Assembly: GCA_003542935.1 (NCBI GenBank)
Contig: DPJQ01000135.1
Span: forward strand, 1-7,079
From: Lachnospiraceae bacterium
GTDB lineage: Bacteria > Bacillota > Clostridia > Lachnospirales > Lachnospiraceae
Length of the DNA stretch: 7,079 bases
Reading direction: 5' to 3'
How positions within the stretch are numbered: position 1 is the stretch's first letter; every line of letters starts with the position of its first letter. The position numbers were made by a program, and so were the translations under genes. Shown here one piece after another: positions 1 through 5,696 of the stretch. The notes under the pieces are model-generated. The model saw nothing but the letters and a program-made list of their open reading frames with translations, had not been told where the DNA came from and made no database searches.

Positions 1-8
1 GGCTTTTT
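1..8. terminator. possible edge of a terminator shared with the left neighbour
   Basis: The window opens with GGC followed by a run of six T, directly after the nudC stop codon as read from the other strand. This is what the right arm and T-tract of an intrinsic terminator for a plus-strand gene to the left would look like; on the minus strand the same bases form the A-tract plus GCC that would open a terminator for nudC. The rest of the hairpin is outside the window, so this is a guess. Confidence 0.25.
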
Positions 9-829
9 TATAATTTTCCTTCCTTGAACCGCCTGATCATCTCCCTGGTCAGGCTGCTGTGGTCGGGAATCTCCGGAATCTCCTCCGGCAGAAGCCAGAC
101 TGCCTCGGCGAGCTCGTGGCGGTCCAGATCAATCTTGTGGGCGCCGTCCAGGCTGGCCGTGTAGGCCAGCATCAGATTTCCGGCAAACCCCCAGGGCTGG
201 CTGCCGTAATAGCGGATATCCCTGACACGGATACCTACCTCCTCTAAAAGCTCCCGCTGCACACACTCCTCGGCAGTCTCCCCGATCTCCACAAAGCCGG
301 CCACCAGCGCGAAATGGGCGTTCTCCCGCCCCGCATATTTCGTGAGCAGCAACCGTTCACCGTCCGTCACCGCCACGATGACCGCCGGAGCGATCCGCGG
401 AAACATCAGATTCCCACAGGACGGGCAATACATCATGCGCTCCGTCCCGTGGTGCACCGCCTTCTTCCCGCACCGGCCGCAAAACTGCACCGACTGGTAC
501 CACTGATGCAGATGGATCCCCGTCATCCCCGCAAAGGCCTCCGCCCGGGGAACGGCATCCCGAAGCTGCTCCCAGCCCATAAAGCAGGCGCTGCCGATCC
601 CAGGTGCCTGCATCTCTCCGAGAAAATACGTGCGGCCGCTGATCGAGAAAAGATAGACCATCCGCCCCACCTGTCCCTCCACGTCCCTATACCGCGGGTA
701 AGAGATCCCGTCCGCCCCCTCGCACACCAGGATCTCCCGCCCCCGGACAAACAACACCCTGCTGTCCCCCTCCGGCTTCCGATCCCGATACTGATTATCC
801 ATCACTTCCGGCATTATCTCGTGTATCAT
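8..829 (-). CDS. nudC: NAD(H) pyrophosphatase, NudC-type Nudix hydrolase
   Basis: The 273-residue protein has the three-part NudC layout: an N-terminal domain, a zinc ribbon with Cys117, Cys120, Cys135 and Cys138 (CxxC-x14-CxxC), and a C-terminal Nudix domain. The Nudix box is complete at residues 178-200 (G178, E184, R192-E193, E196-E197, G199). It is followed by SQPW at 210-213, the start of the NudC signature that separates NAD(H) pyrophosphatases from other Nudix enzymes. Here the signature continues GFAGN rather than the E. coli-like PFPQS. The family cleaves NADH or NAD+ to NMN(H) and AMP with divalent metal, and removes NAD caps from RNA 5' ends, in the cytoplasm. Length is close to the E. 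coli enzyme (257 aa). The start at 829 is supported by a GAAGG-containing site 9 bases upstream; Met6 and Met10 are later alternatives. It is divergent from the symporter gene and probably monocistronic. Confidence 0.93.
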   Translation of the reverse strand: MIHEIMPEVMDNQYRDRKPEGDSRVLFVRGREILVCEGADGISYPRYRDVEGQVGRMVYLFSISGRTYFLGEMQAPGIGSACFMGWEQLRDAVPRAEAFAGMTGIHLHQWYQSVQFCGRCGKKAVHHGTERMMYCPSCGNLMFPRIAPAVIVAVTDGERLLLTKYAGRENAHFALVAGFVEIGETAEECVQRELLEEVGIRVRDIRYYGSQPWGFAGNLMLAYTASLDGAHKIDLDRHELAEAVWLLPEEIPEIPDHSSLTREMIRRFKEGKL

Positions 830-896
830 CGCTGCGTACCTTCTTTCCTTTTATAAAATGCGTAACCGCATACCTGCGTTCTCTGTCGTCCAAACC

Positions 897-926
897 ATTA
901 TAGCCACACCCTTTCGCCTATTTCAA
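897..926 (-). promoter_or_regulatory. sigma-A-type promoter for nudC
   Basis: Read on the minus strand there is TTGAAA (921-926, five of six matches to TTGACA), an 18-base spacer, and a perfect TATAAT (897-902). Transcription would begin near 890, giving a leader of about 60 bases before the nudC start at 829. The leader contains a 5-bp inverted repeat, ATGCG/CGCAT, at 858-871. Confidence 0.7.
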
Positions 927-937
927 GGAAATTTTAG

Positions 938-966
938 TTGCGTATTTCCTCTATCTGTGGTATCTT
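938..966 (+). promoter_or_regulatory. candidate promoter for the symporter gene
   Basis: TTGCGT (938-943), a 17-base spacer and TATCTT (961-966) preceded by TGG, which makes an extended -10. Matches to consensus are three of six and four of six. A competing -10-like hexamer, TATAAA, lies at 990-995 but has no good -35 at the right distance. The gap must hold the symporter promoter, since the gene is divergent from nudC, but the exact box is uncertain. Confidence 0.4.
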
Positions 967-974
967 TTTTATTG

Positions 975-1005
975 TTTAAAACACTAACGTATAAAACTTT
1001 AAAAC
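975..1005 (+). repeat. short direct repeats TTTAAAAC in the symporter leader
   Basis: TTTAAAAC occurs at 975-982 and again at 998-1005, and the related TATAAAAC directly precedes the second copy at 990-997. They lie between the candidate promoter and the ribosome binding site GAGAGGA (1014-1020). They could be binding sites for a regulator or chance in an AT-rich leader. Confidence 0.3.
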
Positions 1006-1024
1006 ATGAAAGCGAGAGGAACCT

Positions 1025-2560
1025 ATGCTAAAAGTAATTTTACTGGTAATCTACTTCGCAGTGCTGGTGGGTATCGGCCTGTACTGCCGCAAACACGCCA
1101 CCGATGTGGACGGCTTTGTGCTGGGCGGACGTTCCGTGGGCCCCTGGCTGACAGCCTTTGCCTATGGCACATCCTACTTTTCCGCCGTGGTGTTCGTCGG
1201 ATACGCCGGACAGTTCGGGTGGAAATATGGCATTGCCGCCACATGGGCAGGTATCGGTAATGCCATCATCGGCTCCCTGATGGCCTGGGCGGTACTGGGT
1301 CGCCGTACCCGCATCATGAGCCAGCATCTGGACTCGGCCACCATGCCACAATTTTTCGGAAAACGCTTTGGGAGCAATCCCTTGAAGATCGGAGCCTCGG
1401 TGATCATCTTTATCTTCCTGATCCCCTACACGGCTTCCCTGTACAACGGCCTGTCCCGTCTCTTCGGTATGGCCTTCAACATCGATTACTCTGTCTGTAT
1501 CATCCTGATGGCTGTGCTGACCGCTATCTATGTGATCGCCGGGGGCTACATGGCCACCGCCATCAACGATTTCATCCAGGGTATCATCATGCTGGTGGGC
1601 ATCGTCACCATCATCGGCGCGGTATTGGCCGGCAAAGGCGGCTTTATGGCCGCCCTGGACGGCCTGGGCCGGATCACCGACGAGACCGTATCCACCACGC
1701 CGGGTATCTTTAATTCCTTTTTGGGGCCCGACCCGCTAAACCTTATGTTTGTCGTGATCCTGACCTCCCTGGGTACCTGGGGACTCCCCCAGATGGTACA
1801 GAAATTTTACGCCATCAAAAATGAGAACGCCATCAAAAAAGGCACCATCATCTCCACCATCTTTGCCCTGGTGGTGGCCGGCGGCTGCTATTTTCTGGGC
1901 GGCTTCGGACGGCTTTTCTCGGATCAGATCGACGTGGCCGCCAACGGATTCGACTCCATCATCCCCACCATGCTCTCGGGCTTAAGCCCCATGCTGATCG
2001 CCCTGGTGGTGATCCTGGTGCTGTCCGCCTCCATGTCCACCCTGTCGTCCCTGGTGATCGCCTCCAGCTCCACGCTGACCATTGACTTCATCAAAGACAC
2101 CTTGATCAAAAACATGGACGAGAAAAAACAGGTGCTGTACATACGGGTGCTGATCGTGGTTTTCATCGCCATCTCCGCGATGCTGGCCCTGATCCAGTAC
2201 AAGAGCAACGTGACCTTTATCGCCCAGCTCATGGGAATTTCCTGGGGAGCGCTGGCGGGAGCCTTCCTGGCGCCGTTTATGTATTCCCTGTACGGCAAGT
2301 GGGTGAGCCGCGCCTCCTGCTGGGTATGTTTTATCTTCAGCTCCGTGTTGATGGTAGCCAATATCTTCTTCCGCAGCTCTTTCCCGACGATCATGCAGTC
2401 GCCGATCAACTGCGGTGCCATCGCCATGCTGGCCGGACTGGTAATCGTCCCCGTCGTCAGTGCCTTCACACCGAAGCCGGACAAAACTCTGGTGGAGGAA
2501 GCTTTTGCCTGCTACGACAAAGAAACTATGGTTTCCCAGAAAACGGCACTGGGAAAATAA
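1025..2560 (+). CDS. sodium:solute symporter (SSS family), substrate unknown
   Basis: This 511-residue, very hydrophobic protein with about 13 predicted membrane segments is the size of PutP-type symporters. Family landmarks are visible: GGRSVGPW at 34-41 after the first segment, GGYMATAINDFIQG at 173-186, which corresponds to the SSS signature region, and ASMSTLSS at 335-342. The last matches the PutP helix carrying Na+-binding residues; Ala335, Ser338 and Thr339 align with PutP Ala337, Ser340 and Thr341, so sodium coupling is probably intact. The C-terminus is a soluble tail of about 30 residues. The family takes up proline, pantothenate, sialic acid, sugars and other solutes, and sequence reading alone does not choose among them. 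GAGAGGA at 1014-1020, 4 bases from ATG, sets the start. It has its own terminator at 2597-2638, so it is a single-gene unit with no catabolic neighbour to hint at the substrate. Confidence 0.93.
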   Translation: MLKVILLVIYFAVLVGIGLYCRKHATDVDGFVLGGRSVGPWLTAFAYGTSYFSAVVFVGYAGQFGWKYGIAATWAGIGNAIIGSLMAWAVLGRRTRIMSQHLDSATMPQFFGKRFGSNPLKIGASVIIFIFLIPYTASLYNGLSRLFGMAFNIDYSVCIILMAVLTAIYVIAGGYMATAINDFIQGIIMLVGIVTIIGAVLAGKGGFMAALDGLGRITDETVSTTPGIFNSFLGPDPLNLMFVVILTSLGTWGLPQMVQKFYAIKNENAIKKGTIISTIFALVVAGGCYFLGGFGRLFSDQIDVAANGFDSIIPTMLSGLSPMLIALVVILVLSASMSTLSSLVIASSSTLTIDFIKDTLIKNMDEKKQVLYIRVLIVVFIAISAMLALIQYKSNVTFIAQLMGISWGALAGAFLAPFMYSLYGKWVSRASCWVCFIFSSVLMVANIFFRSSFPTIMQSPINCGAIAMLAGLVIVPVVSAFTPKPDKTLVEEAFACYDKETMVSQKTALGK

Positions 2561-2596
2561 ATTTGCCCTCCTTTTTATTTAATACCCTTGACGGGG

Positions 2597-2638
2597 CCAT
2601 GAGGATTCGCTCTTTACGGCGAATTCCCATGGTTTTTT
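2597..2638 (+). terminator. intrinsic terminator after the symporter gene
   Basis: Left arm 2597-2610 (CCATGAGGATTCGC) pairs with right arm 2619-2632 (GCGAATTCCCATGG). The 14-bp stem has one A-C mismatch and one G-U pair, an 8-base loop and a following run of six T (2633-2638). It starts 37 bases after the stop codon. Confidence 0.88.
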
Positions 2639-2729
2639 GCATTCCCCGCCTCTTTCGGCATCCGTTCGCCATTCGGCTGAACTGTTACGGCCCACCACCT
2701 TTTTTCTTCTCCGTTTTTCAAACATCCAC

Positions 2730-2758
2730 TTGACATGCCGCTAAAATGTCTTCACAAT
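2730..2758 (+). promoter_or_regulatory. sigma-A-type promoter for azlCD
   Basis: A perfect TTGACA (2730-2735), an optimal 17-base spacer and CACAAT (2753-2758, four of six). Transcription would start near 2765, giving a leader of only about 30 bases, which leaves no room for a T-box or riboswitch. Control of azlCD, if any, would therefore be by a DNA-binding protein at this promoter. Confidence 0.75.
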
Positions 2759-2795
2759 AGAGAGACACTATTACAGACAACCGGAGAAAGATCTT

Positions 2796-3515
2796 ATGAA
2801 AAACACAAACCGACTGGCCTTTGCCCGGGGGATGCGGGACGGCATCCCTATCGCCCTGGGCTATCTGGCCGTAGCATTTACTCTGGGCATCGCAGCCAAA
2901 AATGCCGGGTTCACCGCCTTCCAGGCCATGCTGGCCAGCTTGACCAACAATGCTTCCGCCGGGGAATTTGCCGGATTCACCCTGATCGCAGCGGGCTCCG
3001 GCTACCTGGAGGTAGCCGTTATGGAACTGGTGGCAAACGCCCGGTATCTTCTGATGTCCTGCGCCCTGAGCCAGAAGCTGTCGCCGGATACCCCGCTGCT
3101 CCACCGTTTTCTGATCAGTTACGATGTGACCGACGAGATCTTCGGCATCTCCATGGCCTATCCCGGCAAGCTGAATCCCTTTTACTCCTACGGCGCTTTT
3201 GCGGTAGCCATCCCGGGCTGGGCCGGCGGCACCTTCCTGGGCGTACTGATGGGCAGCCTGCTTCCCGCCAATATCGTGCGGGCACTGAGCGTGGGGCTCT
3301 ACGGTATGTTCCTGGCCATCATTGTTCCCCCGGCCAAAAAAAGTCGGATTCTTGCCGGAGTAATCCTGGTCTCCATGGCAGCCAGTTTCGCCTTCACCCG
3401 GCTCCCCGGCATATCCGCCCTGTCCTCCGGCACCCGGACGATCCTGCTGACCGTTCTGATTGCCGGCGGCGCAGCCATACTATTTCCCCATGAGGAGGAA
3501 CAAGATGAGCCATAA
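2796..3515 (+). CDS. azlC: branched-chain amino acid exporter, large subunit AzlC
   Basis: The 239-residue multi-pass membrane protein has the AzlC/YgaZ pattern: RGMRDGIPIALGYLAVAFTLG at 11-31, SAGEFAGFTLI at 54-64, NARYLLMSCAL at 81-91 and TDEIFG at 112-117, then four or so further hydrophobic segments. With the small partner AzlD it forms an exporter; characterised relatives (B. subtilis AzlCD, E. coli YgaZH) export branched-chain amino acids or their analogues, and YgaZH also methionine. The specificity here is inferred from family only. GGAG at 2783-2786, 9 bases before ATG, supports the start. The C-terminus is acidic (HEEEQDEP) and the codons for it contain the ribosome binding site and start of azlD, so the two are probably translationally coupled. 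Confidence 0.93.
   Translation: MKNTNRLAFARGMRDGIPIALGYLAVAFTLGIAAKNAGFTAFQAMLASLTNNASAGEFAGFTLIAAGSGYLEVAVMELVANARYLLMSCALSQKLSPDTPLLHRFLISYDVTDEIFGISMAYPGKLNPFYSYGAFAVAIPGWAGGTFLGVLMGSLLPANIVRALSVGLYGMFLAIIVPPAKKSRILAGVILVSMAASFAFTRLPGISALSSGTRTILLTVLIAGGAAILFPHEEEQDEP
3493..3498 (+). promoter_or_regulatory. ribosome binding site that sets the azlD start
   Basis: A perfect AGGAGG inside the end of azlC, 6 bases before the ATG at 3505. It decides for this start over an in-frame upstream ATG at 3460, which would add 15 residues lying wholly inside azlC and has no such site. Confidence 0.9.
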
Positions 3516-3813
3516 CATTTATCTCTATATCCTGGTCATGGCCGGGGTCACTTATCTGATCCGTATGCTGCCCCTGACGCTGATCCGAAAAGAGATCAAA
3601 AATAAAACGATCCGCTCTTTTCTATATTATGTCCCCTATGTAACACTGGCCGTGATGACCTTTCCGGCCATCCTCTCCGAAACCGGCAGCGTCTGGTCCG
3701 CCTGGGCTGCCCTGGCCACCGGCATCTTCCTGGCCTGGACGGGAAAGAGCCTGCTGCAGGTATCGGTCAGCGCCTGTGTGGTGGTATTCATATTGGAATT
3801 GATTTTATTGTGA
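3505..3813 (+). CDS. azlD: branched-chain amino acid exporter, small subunit AzlD
   Basis: A 102-residue membrane protein with about four hydrophobic segments. AzlD hallmarks are present: TYLIRMLPLTLI at 16-27, then FLYYVPYVTLAVMTFPAIL at 39-57, the region where the family has a conserved Y-V-P and F-P-A. It is the small partner of AzlC; both are needed for export in characterised systems. Its start overlaps the last 11 bases of azlC (3505-3515), a common arrangement for these pairs, and is served by the AGGAGG at 3493-3498. The gene ends at TGA 3811-3813. No strong terminator follows, only the weak hairpin at 3861-3881, so some read-through into the next pair is possible. Confidence 0.92.
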   Translation: MSHNIYLYILVMAGVTYLIRMLPLTLIRKEIKNKTIRSFLYYVPYVTLAVMTFPAILSETGSVWSAWAALATGIFLAWTGKSLLQVSVSACVVVFILELILL

Positions 3814-3839
3814 TAGGGGTGGCTGGAAGAAAGGGAATC

Positions 3840-3848
3840 TGTTATAAT
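3840..3848 (+). promoter_or_regulatory. extended -10 promoter for the membrane protein/SGNH hydrolase pair
   Basis: TGTTATAAT is a perfect extended -10 (TGN plus TATAAT at 3843-3848). No good -35 is visible 16-18 bases upstream, which is acceptable for extended -10 promoters. Transcription would start near 3855, downstream of the GTG at 3810, which argues that the next gene begins at a later codon. Confidence 0.6.
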
Positions 3849-3860
3849 CAGTTAAACGCC

Positions 3861-3881
3861 ACAGGCCACGGCGCCTGTTTT
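3861..3881 (+). terminator. weak hairpin with short T-run in the leader
   Basis: ACAGGC (3861-3866) pairs perfectly with GCCTGT (3873-3878) around a 6-base loop, and TTTT ends at 3881. The stem is short and the T-run has only four bases. It could end part of the azlCD transcript, or act as a leader structure, because it begins only a few bases after the predicted start of transcription at about 3855. Confidence 0.35.
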
Positions 3882-3911
3882 ATGCAAAAGAAAACAAGCG
3901 AGGTATATCCG

Positions 3912-4604
3912 ATGACACAGCAAAACACGACGGAAAAAGATCACAGGCAAAACAGATATAACGATGCGGGCCAGGAAAACCGCCCGCACAAAAAGCGCAG
4001 ACGCAGGAAACCCGCCTCGGAGGACAGACAGTATTCCATGTCCCGGCCTGAGCCGGCGACAGGCACAGCCGCCGAGCCGGAACCGGCTGTCGCTTCCCAA
4101 CCGGAAACGGTACAAAACACCGTCCCTCCGTCGGAAACGGTACAGATCGCAGCTTCACAGCCGGAATCAGCGCAGGAAACGGCAGAGCAGCCCATGGAGA
4201 GCCCCGCCGCCGCACCGGAGACAACCATGGCGGAAAGTATGGATTATCAGGCTGCCTATCAGGAAATCTACCGGGATATCCTGGAGAACCTGCGTTCCTT
4301 CTCCCCCTCCGACCAGGTGGCCTGCAACATCACGGAGGAGCATATCAGCGAATACCTGAGCAACAGCCATGCCGAAAAAGTAATGCAGTTTAAAGAACGC
4401 CGCGAAAAACGATTTTTCGCAGCGTTGGAACTGATTGCCGTACTTGCCGCCGTTGTCTTGGTGATCCACTATCTTCAGAACAACTCGGCCATACTGGTCA
4501 ACATTTTATACATCATCGCCGGTCTCGGCGCTTTATTTCTGTGGAAATTTCAGCCAAGAAATGATGACAGGACAGACAATAGCTCCGATACGGAGGAACC
4601 GTGA
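3912..4604 (+). CDS. membrane protein of unknown function with disordered N-terminal half
   Basis: I do not recognise this 230-residue protein. From the N-terminus it has a polar stretch with a basic patch KKRRRRK at 27-33, a low-complexity Pro/Glu/Thr/Gln/Ala-rich segment at about 45-107, a predicted helical segment at about 110-165 (DYQAAYQEIYRDILENL, then a charged KERREKR), and two closely spaced membrane helices at about 168-187 and 191-212 ahead of a short acidic tail. The basic residues before the first helix suggest both ends lie in the cytoplasm. The start is ATG 3912 with GAGG at 3900-3903, 8 bases away. In-frame GTG 3810 and ATG 3882 lack a ribosome binding site, and GTG 3810 precedes the predicted transcription start. 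The stop overlaps the hydrolase start (GTGA), so the two are one translationally coupled operon. The N-terminal half is probably disordered and fast-evolving. Confidence 0.8.
   Translation: MTQQNTTEKDHRQNRYNDAGQENRPHKKRRRRKPASEDRQYSMSRPEPATGTAAEPEPAVASQPETVQNTVPPSETVQIAASQPESAQETAEQPMESPAAAPETTMAESMDYQAAYQEIYRDILENLRSFSPSDQVACNITEEHISEYLSNSHAEKVMQFKERREKRFFAALELIAVLAAVVLVIHYLQNNSAILVNILYIIAGLGALFLWKFQPRNDDRTDNSSDTEEP
4102..4144 (+). repeat. 13-base direct repeat inside the unknown membrane protein gene
   Basis: CGGAAACGGTACA occurs at 4102-4114 and 4132-4144, exactly 30 bases apart, which is ten codons in frame. It encodes repeated ETVQ units within the Pro/Glu-rich linker (QPETVQ, PSETVQ; degenerate QPESAQ follows). 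This suggests growth of the linker by short in-frame duplication. Confidence 0.7.
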
Positions 4605-5308
4605 AAAAGGCAACATACGGGCAGGCTTCTCCGGAACCTGTCCGTACATTTATTTTCCTGGGGGACAGCATCACCGACAGCGGCCATCTCTGGGACGACG
4701 ATCCCCGCTGTCTGGGACAGGGCTATGTGCGCAAGATTGCCGATAACCTGTCGGATCCTTCCTGCCGCTTGGTCAATCTGGGGCAGGAAGGTTTTACCAC
4801 AGGGGACGTCCTGCGCCTGCTGCGGCGGGAGGAACAGGCCCTGGCAGACCTTCTGTGCCGGCCCGAAACCTCCTCCAAAGCCCCATGCCCGTGCCAGACA
4901 GACACCCATTGTGTTTCCCTGCTCATTGGTGCCAATGACCTGTCCGTTGCCGTTTATGCGGATCCTTCCTGGATCCCCGACAGATTTGCCGCAAACATCC
5001 ATGAGATCCTTTCCCTGATCCGCTGTTTTCACACAGGCCCTCTGTTTGTCATGGAGCCCTTTCTTTTTCCCACGCCATCGGAGCACCGGCACTGGTTTCC
5101 CCTTCTGGACAAGGAGCACCGGATCCTCCGGGAAGCAGCCGGACAGTACGGCTGCCTGTACCTGCCCCTCCAGAATATACTGAACCGGGCCGCGGCCAAA
5201 CAGGGAGAACGCCTGATCACGCCCGACGGTATCCACCTCACCGGGGAGGGAAACCGCATCGTGGCCGGAGAATGGCTGAAAGCCTACTCCGCCGCTTTCT
5301 TTTCCTGA
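4601..5308 (+). CDS. SGNH/GDSL-family hydrolase
   Basis: A 235-residue protein with all four SGNH blocks: GDSIT at 21-25 with nucleophile Ser23, the block II glycine in NLGQEGF (Gly64), GAND at 110-113 with Asn112, and DGIH at 209-212 giving the catalytic Asp209 and His212. The family hydrolyses ester bonds, for example deacetylating glycans or cleaving acyl groups from lipids; the substrate here cannot be read from sequence. There is no signal peptide or membrane segment, and eight cysteines are scattered through the protein, so it probably acts in the reducing cytoplasm. A Cys/Pro-rich insert of about 20 residues (83-104) separates blocks II and III. The start is GTG at 4601 with GGAGG at 4592-4596; it overlaps the stop of the upstream gene by 4 bases. 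Its 3' end overlaps the convergent spore protein gene. Confidence 0.9.
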   Translation: MKKATYGQASPEPVRTFIFLGDSITDSGHLWDDDPRCLGQGYVRKIADNLSDPSCRLVNLGQEGFTTGDVLRLLRREEQALADLLCRPETSSKAPCPCQTDTHCVSLLIGANDLSVAVYADPSWIPDRFAANIHEILSLIRCFHTGPLFVMEPFLFPTPSEHRHWFPLLDKEHRILREAAGQYGCLYLPLQNILNRAAAKQGERLITPDGIHLTGEGNRIVAGEWLKAYSAAFFS

Positions 5309-5481
5309 CGTTTTCTGCGGGTCATAAGCCCGCCGATGCGCCCGGTCTCCTTGGCGGACAGTGTTTTCCATCCGTTCTCCAACACCCTGTCCAACAGACC
5401 CAGCTCCTCGGCAATCTCATATTTCATCCGTTCCTCTTTTGACATATTGTGTAAATCCGGTTTCTCATCTTTTTTACTCAT
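5284..5481 (-). CDS. small acid-soluble spore protein, alpha/beta type (SASP)
   Basis: The 65-residue protein has the diagnostic alpha/beta-SASP features: KYEIAEELGL at 20-29, which contains the Glu-Ile-Ala site cut by the germination protease GPR, and a second conserved block GWKTLSAKETGRIGGLMTRRKR at 38-58 with the family GRxGG turn (written here as a region, not a full motif). It is of the variant found in Clostridia, with GW and AKETGRIGG. Such proteins coat DNA in the spore core, protect it from UV and heat, and are degraded on germination. The start is ATG 5481 with GAGG 8 bases away; an upstream in-frame ATG at 5526 has no ribosome binding site and lies before the predicted transcription start. 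The protein ends in a Lys/Ala tail encoded antisense to the end of the hydrolase gene. Confidence 0.88.
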   Translation of the reverse strand: MSKKDEKPDLHNMSKEERMKYEIAEELGLLDRVLENGWKTLSAKETGRIGGLMTRRKRQEKKAAE

Positions 5482-5489
5482 ACAGTCAT

Positions 5490-5493
5490 CCTC
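5490..5493 (-). promoter_or_regulatory. ribosome binding site that sets the SASP start
   Basis: On the minus strand GAGG (within GTGAGGA) lies 8 bases before ATG 5481. The alternative ATG at 5526, which would add 15 residues, is preceded only by AT-rich sequence with no Shine-Dalgarno match. Confidence 0.75.
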
Positions 5494-5504
5494 ACTTTCC
5501 CCTT

Positions 5505-5535
5505 GAGTATGGCCTGTTTTTTCCATTCTTATACA
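5505..5535 (-). promoter_or_regulatory. candidate forespore sigma-G promoter of the SASP gene
   Basis: On the minus strand TGTATA (5530-5535), an 18-base spacer and CATACTC (5505-5511) resemble the B. subtilis sigma-G pattern of TGAATA-like -35 and CATACTA-like -10. Transcription would start near 5498, leaving a leader of about 17 bases that just includes the ribosome binding site. No convincing sigma-A promoter was found at that position. Confidence 0.5.
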
Positions 5536-5629
5536 TATTTTCTTTCCCGGCTCTTGTATTTATCACTGTTTATGTTATACCAATTTTCAAATATCCCACA
5601 CATCAGACCAGTTACCAAAGCATGACCGC

Positions 5630-5679
5630 AAAAAAAGACTGCCACTGCCCAAAATACCTTTGGGAGTGGCAGCCTTTTT
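5630..5679. terminator. bidirectional intrinsic terminator after the PspC-domain gene
   Basis: CTGCCACT plus CCCAAA (5639-5653, with G5647 bulged) pairs with TTTGGG plus AGTGGCAG (5659-5672), giving a 14-bp stem with a 5-base loop. The minus-strand product ends in seven U (A-run 5630-5636), and the plus-strand product in five T (5675-5679). It ends the operon running from the right edge and separates it from the SASP gene downstream. Confidence 0.9.
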
Positions 5680-5696
5680 ACCTGTGGGCAGCTCCA

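Noticed and set aside
314..856. Long plus-strand open frame opposite nudC
   Set aside because: It is antisense to a clearly functional Nudix enzyme gene, its product is Pro/His/Arg-rich without any recognisable motif, and there is no start signal.
1007..1020. Possible catabolite (cre) site TGAAAGCG at the symporter ribosome binding site
   Set aside because: Only the left half fits the TGWAANCGNTNWCA pattern; three of the right-half positions fail, and the bases are explained by the ribosome binding site.
2766..2795. T-box or riboswitch control of azlCD
   Set aside because: The predicted leader is only about 30 bases, too short for either.
3810..3911. Upstream extension of the unknown membrane protein gene to GTG 3810, which overlaps the azlD stop as GTGA
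   Set aside because: There is no ribosome binding site before 3810, the stretch contains a promoter-like TGTTATAAT and a hairpin, and ATG 3912 has a well-spaced GAGG.
4550..5371. 273-codon minus-strand open frame opposite the SGNH hydrolase gene
   Set aside because: The plus strand carries all four SGNH catalytic blocks; the minus-strand product is low-complexity Gly/Gln-rich and unsupported by a ribosome binding site.
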